DNA of 64,000 nucleotides from Pseudomonas sp. FeN3W (lineage in GTDB: Bacteria > Pseudomonadota > Gammaproteobacteria > Pseudomonadales > Pseudomonadaceae): contig CP136010.1 in assembly GCA_030263805.2 (NCBI GenBank), forward strand, positions 3,177,001 through 3,241,000. The letters run 5' to 3'. This document shows, in pieces, positions 35,176 to 43,251 of the stretch. A program made the position numbers and the translations under genes. The notes beneath the pieces are model-generated. The model did not search any database. It had not been told where the DNA came from and worked only from the letters and a program-made list of their open reading frames with translations. Positions within the stretch are counted from its first letter, which is position 1; each line of letters starts with the position of its first letter.

Positions 35176-35386
35176 CATGCCTTCAGAATTGCCACCGTGT
35201 GCGGCTGGCACGCGCGCGACGATGCGAGCGTGCACGGCTTCCTGTTTGGCGGGAGGCGGCCGAGCACGAGTAATGACTTCGCTCAAGAGCGGGCTGACGC
35301 GGCAGTGGGATGATCGCCTGCATAGCGTTGCAAAGGCGCCCGGCAGCCGGGCGGGCAGCTGCGCCATTTGCAGAGGGGGGAGTCGC

Positions 35387-35749
35387 GTGTTCAGACCGGG
35401 CCAATTGGAGTACCACAGCCTTTCCGCTTCCGGAAAGCCGGGGTATCACCTGCAGCTCGACTACCGTGTCGAGGGCACGCCGGAGGCGCCGCAGTGGGCG
35501 TGTTTTCATCTGCGCTTCGAGGCTGGGGCGCTGCAGGTGGACGAGCAGTTTCGAATGCACCGCGACGTTGCCTGCAACTTCCTGCAGCGCGTCCGTCAGT
35601 GCCTGCGGCGCCACGGTGTGCCGGTGGATGCCGATAGCCTCTTCGGCCTGCACGGCATCTACGACCCGCTGTTCGAGGATCTGCGCCGGCAGCTGTGCTA
35701 TCGCCCGGGCGAGCCCGTCGATCTCGATCGCTTTCTTCGCGAAGGCTGA
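35387..35749 (+). CDS. Hypothetical small protein
   Basis: A 120-residue soluble protein of no recognised family. The start is taken as GTG 35387, because AGAGGGGGGAG just upstream is a strong ribosome binding site; an ATG at 35273 would add an Arg/Cys-rich, unlikely-looking extension. The body contains 'LEYHSLSASGKPGYHLQLDY', an aromatic-rich middle with 'WACFHLRFEAGALQVDEQF' and the end 'GEPVDLDRFLREG'. It lies between the DUF1329 terminator and a MITE-like element that begins 9 bp after its stop. Confidence 0.55.
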   Translation: MFRPGQLEYHSLSASGKPGYHLQLDYRVEGTPEAPQWACFHLRFEAGALQVDEQFRMHRDVACNFLQRVRQCLRRHGVPVDADSLFGLHGIYDPLFEDLRRQLCYRPGEPVDLDRFLREG

Positions 35750-35756
35750 GTAGCGT

Positions 35757-35918
35757 TAGTGGCCTGTGCGGCGAGTTGGTTGAGGTAAGTTCGGATGAGC
35801 ATGGCCCGAGACAAGGCGCGGCGACGAGTCATCGCCGGGCTATGGCAAGGAGCAGCAACATGGTATCGGGGCCATGGGTGTCGACATTGACCAACTGAAC
35901 TTACCAAACAGGCCACTA
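35757..35918. mobile_element. MITE-like non-autonomous element with TA flanks
   Basis: A 158-bp sequence (35759-35916) bounded by the terminal inverted repeat GTGGCCTGT / ACAGGCCAC and by TA on both outer sides, the pattern left by IS630/Tc1-mariner-type transposition. A subterminal inverted repeat GGTAAGTTC (35783-35791) / GAACTTACC (35897-35905) is a second mark of a transposase-recognised element. It is too short to code for a transposase. It abuts the stop codon of the DUF3392 gene. Family identity is inference. Confidence 0.6.
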
Positions 35919-36239
35919 GTTACGGTCGGCGATCACGCCGATGAGGAAGAAGATCAGCAGCAGTACCGGTGCCAGGCTGTAATTGTTCAGATGGGCCAGC
36001 CCCTGGGTCATCCACGGTGTGAGGAAGACGATCGCCAGGCCATAGCCCACCGCGCAGACCAGTACGAAGATCAGTGTGCGGAAAAAGAAGTTCAGGCTGC
36101 TGACTGCGCCCTTTACCCAGGTATTGATTGCCGGGCCGAACAGGACGAAGAGCGTGGCCATCAGCGCCAGGGAGATATCGGACAGGTGGCTGCGGCTCCA
36201 ACGCGACAGCGTGACGATCAGGTCGAGTAGCAAATCCAT
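35916..36239 (-). CDS. DUF3392 membrane protein
   Basis: A 107-residue protein with three hydrophobic segments, 'DISLALMATLFVLFGPAIN' (about residues 20-38), 'FFRTLIFVLVCAVGYGLAIV' (about 51-70) and 'SLAPVLLLIFFLIGVIA' (about 88-104). It starts at ATG 36239 (MDLLLDLIVTLSRW), fits the DUF3392 family, and has no known function. Its TAG stop is formed by the TA at the border of the MITE-like element plus the flanking base, so the native stop may have differed. It lies 9 bp after hemW and is probably the last gene of that operon. Confidence 0.8.
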   Translation of the reverse strand: MDLLLDLIVTLSRWSRSHLSDISLALMATLFVLFGPAINTWVKGAVSSLNFFFRTLIFVLVCAVGYGLAIVFLTPWMTQGLAHLNNYSLAPVLLLIFFLIGVIADRN

Positions 36240-36248
36240 GCGGTGTCC

Positions 36249-37463
36249 TTAAGGCAGGAAGCTCTGTAGCAGGTCGTTGAGAAACAGCTGGCCCTTCGGC
36301 GTCGCCACCAGGCGCGCCGGGTCAGCCGAGAGCAGGCCGCGCGCTTCGGTGTCGCGCCGCGGCTTGGCGAGCACATCCAGCGCCAGTCCGGTGCGCTGAG
36401 TGAACAGCATGGCCGGTACGCCGTCGGTGAGGCGCAGCACATTCATCAGGAATTCGAAGGGCAATTCATCCGCTGCCAGCAACTTTTCGCCTGCGCGGAA
36501 CGCCTTGCCCGGATCGAGGTAGTCCTTCGGCAGGCGGGTCTTCCAGCTGCGCAGGATGCGTCCGTCGGCGTGGCTGAGCTTGGCATGGGCGCCGGCACCG
36601 ATGCCGAGGAAATCGCCGAAGCTCCAGTAGTTCAGGTTATGCCGAGCCTGCCGCCCGGGCTGGGCGTAGGCCGAGGTCTCGTACTGGCGATAACCGTGCT
36701 CGGCGAGCAGCGCCTGGCCGGCTTCCTGGATGTCCCAGAGGATGTCGTCTTCGGGCAGCTGCGGCGGCTGGCTCCAGAACAGGGTGTTCGGCTCAAGCGT
36801 CAACTGGTACCAGGACAGGTGCGTCGGTTGCTGGGCGATGGCAATGCGCAGGTCGCTCAGTGCATCCTCCAGGCTCTGATCCGGCAGGCCGTGCATGAGG
36901 TCGAGATTGAAGTTATCGAAGCCGGCGGCGCGGGCCATATCGGCGGCGCGAATCGCTTCGTCGCCATCGTGGATGCGCCCCAGCGCCTTGAGCTTGTCGG
37001 CCTGGAAACTCTGCACGCCGATGGACAGCCGGTTGATGCCGAGCTGGCGGTAGTCGCGGAATTTGGCCTGCTCGAACGTCCCCGGATTGGCCTCCAGGGT
37101 GATCTCGATGTCCTCGGCAAAGCCGACCAGCCGCTCCAGTCCGTCGACGATCGCCGCCAGTGCCTTGGCGGAAAACAGGCTTGGCGTACCACCACCGAAG
37201 AAGATCGAGCTCAGCCGGCGGCCCTGGACGTGCTCGAGATCCGCGCGAAGATCGGCCAGCAGCGCGGCGACATAGGCGTCTTCTGGCAGCTCGGGACCGG
37301 CCGCGTGGGAGTTGAAGTCACAGTACGGACATTTGCGCACGCACCAGGGGATATGGACATACGCCGCCAGTGGTGGCAGCTCCAAGCGGCAAGCTTCAAG
37401 CTGCACATTTTCGGAGCCGCCTTTGCTTGTCGCTTGCAGCTTGTGGCTTGCAGCTTCTTTCAT
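36249..37463 (-). CDS. hemW: HemW, radical SAM heme-handling protein
   Basis: A 404-residue protein of the oxygen-independent coproporphyrinogen III oxidase-like family; HemW members bind heme and pass it on, without oxidase activity (family knowledge). The radical SAM motif is 'CVRKCPYCDF' (CxxxCxxC) after 'LAAYVHIPW', followed by 'IFFGGGTPSLF'. The chosen ATG 37463 overlaps the rdgB stop, but the first 35 residues (MKEAASHKLQATSKGGSE...) are translated from a palindromic repeat and are not typical of HemW, which normally begins a few residues before 'YVHIPW'. An alternative GTG/TTG start inside is possible. Frame intact. Confidence 0.9.
   Translation of the reverse strand: MKEAASHKLQATSKGGSENVQLEACRLELPPLAAYVHIPWCVRKCPYCDFNSHAAGPELPEDAYVAALLADLRADLEHVQGRRLSSIFFGGGTPSLFSAKALAAIVDGLERLVGFAEDIEITLEANPGTFEQAKFRDYRQLGINRLSIGVQSFQADKLKALGRIHDGDEAIRAADMARAAGFDNFNLDLMHGLPDQSLEDALSDLRIAIAQQPTHLSWYQLTLEPNTLFWSQPPQLPEDDILWDIQEAGQALLAEHGYRQYETSAYAQPGRQARHNLNYWSFGDFLGIGAGAHAKLSHADGRILRSWKTRLPKDYLDPGKAFRAGEKLLAADELPFEFLMNVLRLTDGVPAMLFTQRTGLALDVLAKPRRDTEARGLLSADPARLVATPKGQLFLNDLLQSFLP
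37389..37451. repeat. CAAGCTGCA-type palindromic repeat at the 5' end of hemW
   Basis: GCAAGCTTCAAGCTGCA (37389-37405) and TGCAGCTTGTGGCTTGC (37435-37451) are inverted copies with 15 of 17 matches around a 29-nt spacer. CAAGCT-rich hairpins of this sort are dispersed in Pseudomonas genomes. A related hairpin occurs at 54832-54868. Here the repeat is read through as coding sequence. Confidence 0.75.
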
Positions 37464-38053
37464 ATCCCCAGCCGCTGCTTGAGCAGGGCCATGGCGCGTG
37501 CGCGGTGACTGAGCTGATTCTTCTGCGCAGCCGGCATCTCGGCGCTGGAGCAATCGCACTCCGGCACCCAGAACAGCGGGTCGTAGCCGAAGCCGTGCTC
37601 GCCGCGCGGCGCATGCAGGATGCGGCCATGCCAGAGGCCTTCGCAGATGATTGGCAACGGATCGTCGGCATGCCGCACCAGTGCCAGGGCGCAGACGAAC
37701 TGCGCGCCGCGCTCGGCATCCGGAACCTCGCGCAGCACCTGCAGCAGCTTGGCGTTGTTGGCGGCATCGCCCTGACCGTCGGCATAGCGCGCCGAGTAGA
37801 TGCCCGGTGCGCCGCCAAGGGCGTCGACCGCCAGACCGGAGTCATCGGCGAGCGCGGGCAGACCGGATATCCGCGCGGCGTTGCGCGCCTTGAGAATGGC
37901 GTTCTCGACGAAGGAAAGACCGGTTTCCTCCGGCTCGACGGTGCTGAACTCGGCCACTGAGCGCACGCGTACCGCGTCGCCGAGCATGGCCTGGAGCTCC
38001 TTCAGTTTGCCGGCGTTATGGCTGGCTAGTACCAGTTCGGAAAAAGGCATCAT
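37460..38053 (-). CDS. rdgB: XTP/dITP pyrophosphatase (RdgB/HAM1)
   Basis: A 197-residue house-cleaning enzyme that hydrolyses non-canonical purine triphosphates (dITP, XTP) to monophosphates, keeping them out of DNA. Typical are 'LVLASHNAGKLKELQAML' (about residues 7-24) and 'ALADDSGLAVDALGGAPGIY' (about 67-86) with the catalytic Asp. Its start overlaps the DUF4426 stop (38050-38053, ATGA) and its stop overlaps the hemW start. Order as in P. aeruginosa: metX-metW-DUF4426-rdgB-hemW. Confidence 0.95.
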   Translation of the reverse strand: MMPFSELVLASHNAGKLKELQAMLGDAVRVRSVAEFSTVEPEETGLSFVENAILKARNAARISGLPALADDSGLAVDALGGAPGIYSARYADGQGDAANNAKLLQVLREVPDAERGAQFVCALALVRHADDPLPIICEGLWHGRILHAPRGEHGFGYDPLFWVPECDCSSAEMPAAQKNQLSHRARAMALLKQRLGI

Positions 38054-38472
38054 CGGTCGGGGAAGAATTCCTGGTTGAACTCGAAGCTGAACGACTCGGC
38101 GCCGGTCGGCTGTACGGTGAGGGCGAAACGCAGGGTTTCCTGCGAGTCGAAGGGGAACTGCGCGAGGTAATAGATCGCCTCGTCGCCTTCCTTGAGCTGC
38201 TTGAAGCCCAGCGCGCGGTCCTGTCCGAGCAGGTTCTTCACCACACCGCTGACCTGCGCCGCGACCGGCTTGCCATCCTTGATCACCGAGACGTTGACCA
38301 CGCCCTGGGTCTTGCTGCGCGTGAGTCCGGCGGCAGCGGCAATATCCGGTTGCAGGAAGCCCGAATTGAAGGCGCTGTAGTGGACGTCGTATTCGCCGAC
38401 GCTGTGCTTGCGTTCGGCCAGCGCCGGCAATGTGAGGAGTGCAGCCAAAAGGCCGATCAGGACGCGTTTCAT
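38050..38472 (-). CDS. DUF4426 exported protein
   Basis: A 140-residue protein with a signal peptide (MKRVLIGLLAALLTLPALA, about residues 1-19), so periplasmic. The mature part opens 'ERKHSVGEYDVHYSAFNSGF' and ends 'FEFNQEFFPDR', the DUF4426 pattern; function unknown. ATG 38472 is chosen because it gives the leader; the longer open frame upstream lies across metW in another frame. It sits 25 bp after metW and overlaps rdgB by 4 bp. Confidence 0.85.
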   Translation of the reverse strand: MKRVLIGLLAALLTLPALAERKHSVGEYDVHYSAFNSGFLQPDIAAAAGLTRSKTQGVVNVSVIKDGKPVAAQVSGVVKNLLGQDRALGFKQLKEGDEAIYYLAQFPFDSQETLRFALTVQPTGAESFSFEFNQEFFPDR

Positions 38473-38497
38473 ATGCTTACCTCCAGCGTTGAACCGC

Positions 38498-39097
38498 TCA
38501 GCGGGACGGCCCGGTGACGCGGTAGATGCCGATCTCACCCAGCAGATTCGGCCATAGTCGACTGGCCCAGTCATGCCTGTGATCGCGGTCGACGGCCAGG
38601 CGTTCGAGTACCCTGGCACCGCTTTCCTGGCACAACCGCTCGAAATCTTCGAACGTGCAGAAGTGAATGTTCGGCGTGTTGTACCAAGTGTAGGGGAGGA
38701 ACTCCGACACCGGCATGCGGCCTTTGCTCGCAAGGTACCAGCGACAACGCCAATGGCCGAAGTTGGGGAAGGTGATGATGCACTGGCGGCCGACGCGCAG
38801 CATTTCCTTCAACAGCTGGTCGGGGTAATGCACGGCCTGCAGCGCCTGGGTCATCACCACCATGTCGAAGCTGTCGCTGGCGAAGTTGCCCAGGCCCAGG
38901 TCGAGGTTCTGCTCGATGACGTTGACGCCCTTGTCGATGCAGGCGGCGATGTTGTCCGGGTCGATTTCCAGGCCGTAGCCGCTGACCTGCTTGTGGTCAC
39001 GCAGCCAGGCCAGCAGCTCGCCATTGCCGCAGCCGAGGTCGAGAACTCGGCTGCCGGCCGGAATCCAGTCTTGGATGATGTCCAGATCGGCGCGCAT
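38498..39097 (-). CDS. metW: Methionine biosynthesis protein MetW
   Basis: A 199-residue methyltransferase-fold protein that accompanies MetX and is needed for its full activity in pseudomonads (family knowledge). Motif I 'SRVLDLGCGNGELLAWLRD' (about residues 16-34) and 'FDMVVMTQALQAVHYPDQLL' (about 77-96) are intact, followed by 'IITFPNFGHWRCRWYL'. It lies 9 bp after metX, so the two are cotranscribed. Confidence 0.95.
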   Translation of the reverse strand: MRADLDIIQDWIPAGSRVLDLGCGNGELLAWLRDHKQVSGYGLEIDPDNIAACIDKGVNVIEQNLDLGLGNFASDSFDMVVMTQALQAVHYPDQLLKEMLRVGRQCIITFPNFGHWRCRWYLASKGRMPVSEFLPYTWYNTPNIHFCTFEDFERLCQESGARVLERLAVDRDHRHDWASRLWPNLLGEIGIYRVTGPSR

Positions 39098-39106
39098 CTT
39101 CGTTCC

Positions 39107-40246
39107 TTATACGGCTATGCGGTTCATGTAACCGCGGAAGGCTTGCAGGTAGCGGGGGTTGGGGATCAGGAAGGCATCGTGGCCCTGCGGTGCCTCGATC
39201 TCCAGATAGCAGACGTCCTTGCGCGCGGCGAGCAGGGCGTCGACGATTTCCCGCGAGCGTTCCGGCGAGAAGCGCCAGTCGGTGGTGAAGGACATCACGC
39301 AGAAGCGTGCTTGGGCGACTTCGAAGGTCTTGGCCAGGTCGTCATCATTGGCTGCGGCCGGGTCGAAGTAGTCCAGCGCCTTGGTCATCAGCAGGTAGGT
39401 GTTGGCGTCGAAACGCCCGGAAAACTCCTCGCCCTGATAACGCAGGTAGCTTTCGACCTGGAATTCCACGCTGTTGAAGTCGTAGTTCAGCTTCTCGCTC
39501 TTCAGTCCGCGGCCGAATTTGGTGCCCATGGCGTCATCGGACAGGTAGGTGATGTGGCCGACCATGCGCGCCAGCATCAGCCCGCGCTTGGGGATCACGC
39601 CCATCTCCTGGAAGTGGCCACCGTGGAACTCGGGGTCGGAGAGGATGGCCTGGCGTGCGACCTCGTTGAAGGCGATGTTCTGCGCCGACAGCTTGGGCGC
39701 CGAGGCGATGGCCAGGCAGTGGCGCACCCGCTCGGGGTAGCTGATGGTCCACTGCAAGGCCTGCATGCCGCCCAGGCTGCCGCCGACTACAGCGGCCCAC
39801 TGAGTGATGCCGAGACGGTCGGCAAGCAGCGCCTGGCTATGCACCCAGTCCTCCACCGTGACCACCGGAAAATCCGCACCGTAGGGCTTGCCGCTGGCGG
39901 GATTGGTACTGCTGGGGCCGGTCGAACCGTTGCAGCCGCCCAGATTGTTCAGGCTGACGACGAAGAAGCGCTCGGTGTCGATGGCCTTGCCCGGACCGAT
40001 GCACGAGTCCCACCAGCCGGGCTTGCGGTCGTCCGCGCTGTGGTAGCCGGCAGCATGGTGATGGCCGGACAGCGCGTGGCAGATGAGCACGGCATTGCTG
40101 CGCGCAGCGTTCAGCTCGCCGTAGGTTTCATAGATCAGCTGGTAGTCGGCCAGCGTGCGGCCGCAGGCGAGTGTCAGTGGTTCGGCAAAATGCGTGACCT
40201 GCGGGCTCACCAGGCCAACGGAATCGGCGGGAATTGCAGTGGGCAT
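39107..40246 (-). CDS. metX: Homoserine O-succinyltransferase (MetX type)
   Basis: A 379-residue alpha/beta-hydrolase-fold acyltransferase, first committed step of methionine synthesis. The nucleophile elbow 'AAVVGGSLGGMQALQWTISY' (Ser about residue 150), 'ICHALSGHHHAAG', and the final catalytic His in 'QGHDAFLIPNPRY' are intact. In Pseudomonas, MetX uses succinyl-CoA rather than acetyl-CoA (established for the genus; specificity not readable here). First gene of metX-metW-DUF4426-rdgB-hemW-DUF3392. No SAM riboswitch recognised in the 127-bp upstream gap. Confidence 0.95.
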   Translation of the reverse strand: MPTAIPADSVGLVSPQVTHFAEPLTLACGRTLADYQLIYETYGELNAARSNAVLICHALSGHHHAAGYHSADDRKPGWWDSCIGPGKAIDTERFFVVSLNNLGGCNGSTGPSSTNPASGKPYGADFPVVTVEDWVHSQALLADRLGITQWAAVVGGSLGGMQALQWTISYPERVRHCLAIASAPKLSAQNIAFNEVARQAILSDPEFHGGHFQEMGVIPKRGLMLARMVGHITYLSDDAMGTKFGRGLKSEKLNYDFNSVEFQVESYLRYQGEEFSGRFDANTYLLMTKALDYFDPAAANDDDLAKTFEVAQARFCVMSFTTDWRFSPERSREIVDALLAARKDVCYLEIEAPQGHDAFLIPNPRYLQAFRGYMNRIAV

Positions 40247-40334
40247 CGACCCTGGCTCTTGCTTGAAGAAGGCGGCAAAGTCTAAAGGTATGCGCGTTGC
40301 AATTCATCCTGAAATGCAACGGCGAGTGGGCTCT

Positions 40335-40367
40335 CGCCATTTCCTCGTGGGCTGCGACGAAATGGCG
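40335..40367. repeat. Inverted repeat between the dynamin-like gene and metX
   Basis: CGCCATTTC (40335-40343) and GAAATGGCG (40359-40367) form a perfect 9-bp stem with a 15-nt loop, 7 bp after the dynamin-like stop. No T-run follows on either strand. It could protect the mRNA 3' end or be a dispersed palindrome. It shares the AAATGGCG core with the larger palindrome at 43252-43337. Confidence 0.5.
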
Positions 40368-40373
40368 ACAGCT

Positions 40374-42341
40374 TTAGCTGATCTGCGCGCTGGCCAGGCT
40401 GACCACCTTGCCCTGCCGCCGCAGCGGTGCCGGTCGGCGCAGCGCACGGAGCATTTCCGCGGCCTGTGCCAGCTGCAGCTCCAGTTCGCCGCTGTAGCGC
40501 GTCAGCAATTGCCCGCGCTGGCTGTTCTGCTGGCTCTCCCTGGCCAGGCTCTTCAGTTGCAGGATGTGGGTTTCCAGCTGTTGCTTGTGCTCCAGGGAAA
40601 ACTGCAGCAGTGGCGTCAGCGCATCGCCAGCCCATTGTTCGGCCTCCTGGCGCAGTCGCTGGTGCATGCCGATGACTTCCTGCACCAGGGTAGAGAAGAA
40701 GCGTCTGGTGAGTGTTCGCTGCTCGGTGAGCAGGGTCTTCAACTGCAGGCGGAACTGATCGGCCTTGCCTTGCAGGCTGCGCAGCTCGCGCTGATAAGGC
40801 AGCAACTGGAACAACGGCGGGTCGATGCCCTGTAGCGGGTTTTCTTCGCTGTGCCGCCGGTAGATCGCCGAAACCATCTTGTTGGCCCGTTCCGCCTCCT
40901 GCTCGAGGATGCCCAGGTCCTGCTCCACCGAACGGAAGAAGTGCAGGATCGCCAGATTGATGCCCAGGGTGGTGAGGCTGCCGGTCAGGCTGCGCCGCAA
41001 GCGGGTCAGGTGTTCCTCGAGGCGTTCGGCTCGTATCGCCGTGCGCAGCAGCTCGCCCTGGCGTTGCAGCAGGCGCTGATTGGTCTTCAGGTCGAGCAGG
41101 CGCTTGTGGTGGCGGTTGTGATCGTGGCGGGTGCGGGCGGTGAGTTCGAGCAGCATCTGCCCGCTGCCTTCCTGATGGCTGGCCAGCACATCGCGCTGTT
41201 CGATGACCTTTTCCAGGCGCAGCTTGAGGGCATGCTGACTGTTCTGCAGCAGCGCCAGCACCTGCTGCACCACCTGGTCCTCGAGCAGGCGTTCCTTCTG
41301 CGTGAGGATGCGCTGGCTGAGCAACTCTTCCAGCCGTGCCAGCTGGCTGCGTTCGAGCAGCGCCTGGTCACCGCGAATCTTCGCCATCAGCGCCTGTTTG
41401 GCCGACAGCGGCAGGACGTCGGCGCAATCGATGCCCAGCTGCTGCGCGGTGGTGTCACGGATATCCTCGATGGCCTTCTGCACGAAGGTCTCGCCGGCGA
41501 CGTCGTCCCAGAGCACGTCGATCTTGTTCAGGACGGCGAACAGGCTGTTCTGCGTGTCTTCGTCGAGCTGGCGGATGTGCTGCTGCCAGATCTGCATGTC
41601 GCTGGCGGTGACGCCGGTGTCGGCGGAGAGCAGGAACACGATCGCCTGGGCATTGGGCAGCATCGACAGGGTCAGTTCCGGCTCGCTGCCCAGCGCGTTC
41701 AGGCCGGGTGTATCGAGAATGCGCAAGCCCTGGCGTAGCAGCGGGTGGTCGAAGTTGACCACGGCGTGACGCCAGGCCGGGACCAGTACGGTATCGCCAC
41801 TGCTGCTGTTTTCCAGGCCGGCCGGGTCGAAGCCCAGCTCAATCGCCTGTTCCACCGGCATGGCCTTGGTCAACGCGACCTGGGCGAAGGCTTCGGCCAT
41901 GCTCTGCGGGTCGTGCGGGTCGAGTGGGAGATTGAGCCAGAGTCGCGGTGTGCGCTTGAGCTGCGTGATGCTGGTGTCTTCCAGGCGCGACTCGATGGGC
42001 AGCAGGCGGATGTAGGAGCGTTCCGAACGCGGATCGAACAGCAGTTCGGTGGGGCACATGGTGGTGCGGCCAGCCCGTGAAGGCAGGATGCGCTGGCCGT
42101 AGTTGGAGAAGAACAGGCTGTTGATCAGCTCGGTCTTGCCGCGCGAATACTCGCCGACGAAAGCCAGGGTGATGTGATCGGTGCGCAACACCCGCAGCGC
42201 TCGCTCCAGGCGCGCCTCGACGCCCTCGCTGGAAAGCCGGTTATGCGCCAGCCAGCTGCGGTAGCGGGTGATCTCACGAATGAGGTCACGCTTCCAGGTG
42301 ACGTAGGCGTCCACTTGTCGGTCGAGACGTTCCATGCTCAT
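40374..42341 (-). CDS. Bacterial dynamin-like GTPase
   Basis: A 655-residue protein with an N-terminal dynamin-family GTPase domain: P-loop 'AFVGEYSRGKTELINSLF' (about residues 60-77), switch Thr in 'GRTTMCPTELLF', G3 'ILDTPGLNALG' and G4 'VLNKIDVLWDD'. A long helical region with coiled-coil character follows. A short hydrophobic stretch, 'SLTTLGINLAILHFF' (about 478-492), may act as a paddle for membrane contact, and the tail is helical again. It is single, without the tandem partner seen in some dynamin pairs. Role in membrane remodelling is inference from family. Confidence 0.85.
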   Translation of the reverse strand: MSMERLDRQVDAYVTWKRDLIREITRYRSWLAHNRLSSEGVEARLERALRVLRTDHITLAFVGEYSRGKTELINSLFFSNYGQRILPSRAGRTTMCPTELLFDPRSERSYIRLLPIESRLEDTSITQLKRTPRLWLNLPLDPHDPQSMAEAFAQVALTKAMPVEQAIELGFDPAGLENSSSGDTVLVPAWRHAVVNFDHPLLRQGLRILDTPGLNALGSEPELTLSMLPNAQAIVFLLSADTGVTASDMQIWQQHIRQLDEDTQNSLFAVLNKIDVLWDDVAGETFVQKAIEDIRDTTAQQLGIDCADVLPLSAKQALMAKIRGDQALLERSQLARLEELLSQRILTQKERLLEDQVVQQVLALLQNSQHALKLRLEKVIEQRDVLASHQEGSGQMLLELTARTRHDHNRHHKRLLDLKTNQRLLQRQGELLRTAIRAERLEEHLTRLRRSLTGSLTTLGINLAILHFFRSVEQDLGILEQEAERANKMVSAIYRRHSEENPLQGIDPPLFQLLPYQRELRSLQGKADQFRLQLKTLLTEQRTLTRRFFSTLVQEVIGMHQRLRQEAEQWAGDALTPLLQFSLEHKQQLETHILQLKSLARESQQNSQRGQLLTRYSGELELQLAQAAEMLRALRRPAPLRRQGKVVSLASAQIS

Positions 42342-42612
42342 CCAGCTCCCGGAGGTGTGATTCGGCGAATTATCGGACCCGCCGGTGCAAGGTCAATTCA
42401 ATCGAAGCCTGGCGTGACCGAACGGCCTTGCTGGCGGCATGGATGGTCATGGGCGGCTCGGGTTCGAGTCGATGTCCTCGTTCACACCCCGCAGCGAAGT
42501 ACGAGGCAGGATGGAAAAAGCCGAGAAATTGAAGTCTACGTGCTGCCTTGCGGCATTCCGAGGCGCTTTTGGCTCCTCGGTGCCGCTTTGGCAGCAAAGC
42601 ATGAACAGCGTC

Positions 42613-43203
42613 TCAGATGAGCATGCGCAGGATGTTCGGCATGTGGGTCATGGTGGCCAGGTTGTTGACCACCAGCATGTCCAGCAGTTTGATCGCCAGG
42701 AAGGCAAAGATCGGTGAGATATCCAGCCCGCCGAGGTTCGGCAGCAGGCGGCGGAACGGTGCCAGGACCGGCTCGCAGAGTTGGCTGACCAGCTGCGCGC
42801 CCGGGTTGTGGCTGCCCGGCGCGACCCAGGACAGGATGACGCTGATGATCAGCGCCCAGAAGAAGATGTTGAGGAACAGCCCGGTGATGCCGATCAGCGC
42901 CCAGACCAGCAACAGCAACGGATTGCCGGTGGTGCCGTAGGCGATCAGCAGGATCAGCGCCATCAGCACCATTTGCACGATGATCGCGAGGACCAGCGAG
43001 GACAGGTCCAGCGTGCCCATGCTCGGAATTATGCGGCGCATCGGCCGCAGCAGCGGATGGGTGGCCTTGACGATGAATTGGCTCAGCGGATTGTAGAAGT
43101 CGGCGCGTACCAGCTGCAGGATGAAGCGCAGCAGCACGATCAGCAGATAGAGGCTGCCCAGCGTCTGGATGATCAGAATCAGGGCTTGCGAAAGTTGGGA
43201 CAT
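42613..43203 (-). CDS. yggT: YggT family membrane protein
   Basis: A 196-residue integral membrane protein with two YGGT repeats. The first is in 'ILIIQTLGSLYLLIVLLRF' with 'ATHPLLRPMRRIIPSMGTLD'; the second is in 'LFLNIFFWALIISVILSWV' with 'LCEPVLAPFRRLLPNLGGLD'. The (P/E)(P/L)L.P.R..LP..G..D pattern ends each repeat. Function is unclear, possibly osmotic or division-site related in other bacteria. It sits downstream of proC on the same strand with a palindromic spacer between. The DUF167 gene often placed after yggT was not found in the 270 bp before the dynamin-like gene. Confidence 0.92.
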   Translation of the reverse strand: MSQLSQALILIIQTLGSLYLLIVLLRFILQLVRADFYNPLSQFIVKATHPLLRPMRRIIPSMGTLDLSSLVLAIIVQMVLMALILLIAYGTTGNPLLLLVWALIGITGLFLNIFFWALIISVILSWVAPGSHNPGAQLVSQLCEPVLAPFRRLLPNLGGLDISPIFAFLAIKLLDMLVVNNLATMTHMPNILRMLI

Positions 43204-43251
43204 GAATGCTCCTTAGGGGCTGTTGATGTTGCGTCGCGAGCCGCGTTGCCT

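Noticed and set aside
35698..35916. A 72-codon frame through the MITE-like element
   Set aside because: It runs through both terminal repeats and into the upstream gene on the opposite strand, so it is unlikely to be a gene.
35757..35918. Integron attC site
   Set aside because: Inverted ends are present, but the GTTRRRY / RYYYAAC core sites of attC are missing and TA flanks fit a transposon better.
40247..40373. SAM riboswitch upstream of metX
   Set aside because: The gap is short and holds only a simple 9-bp inverted repeat; no riboswitch-like conserved core was seen.
42370..42597. Possible small gene (DUF167-like) between the dynamin gene and yggT
   Set aside because: No family resemblance; Arg/Ala-rich and without ribosome binding site. 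The gap holds only a weak CCGAGG/CCTCGG stem.
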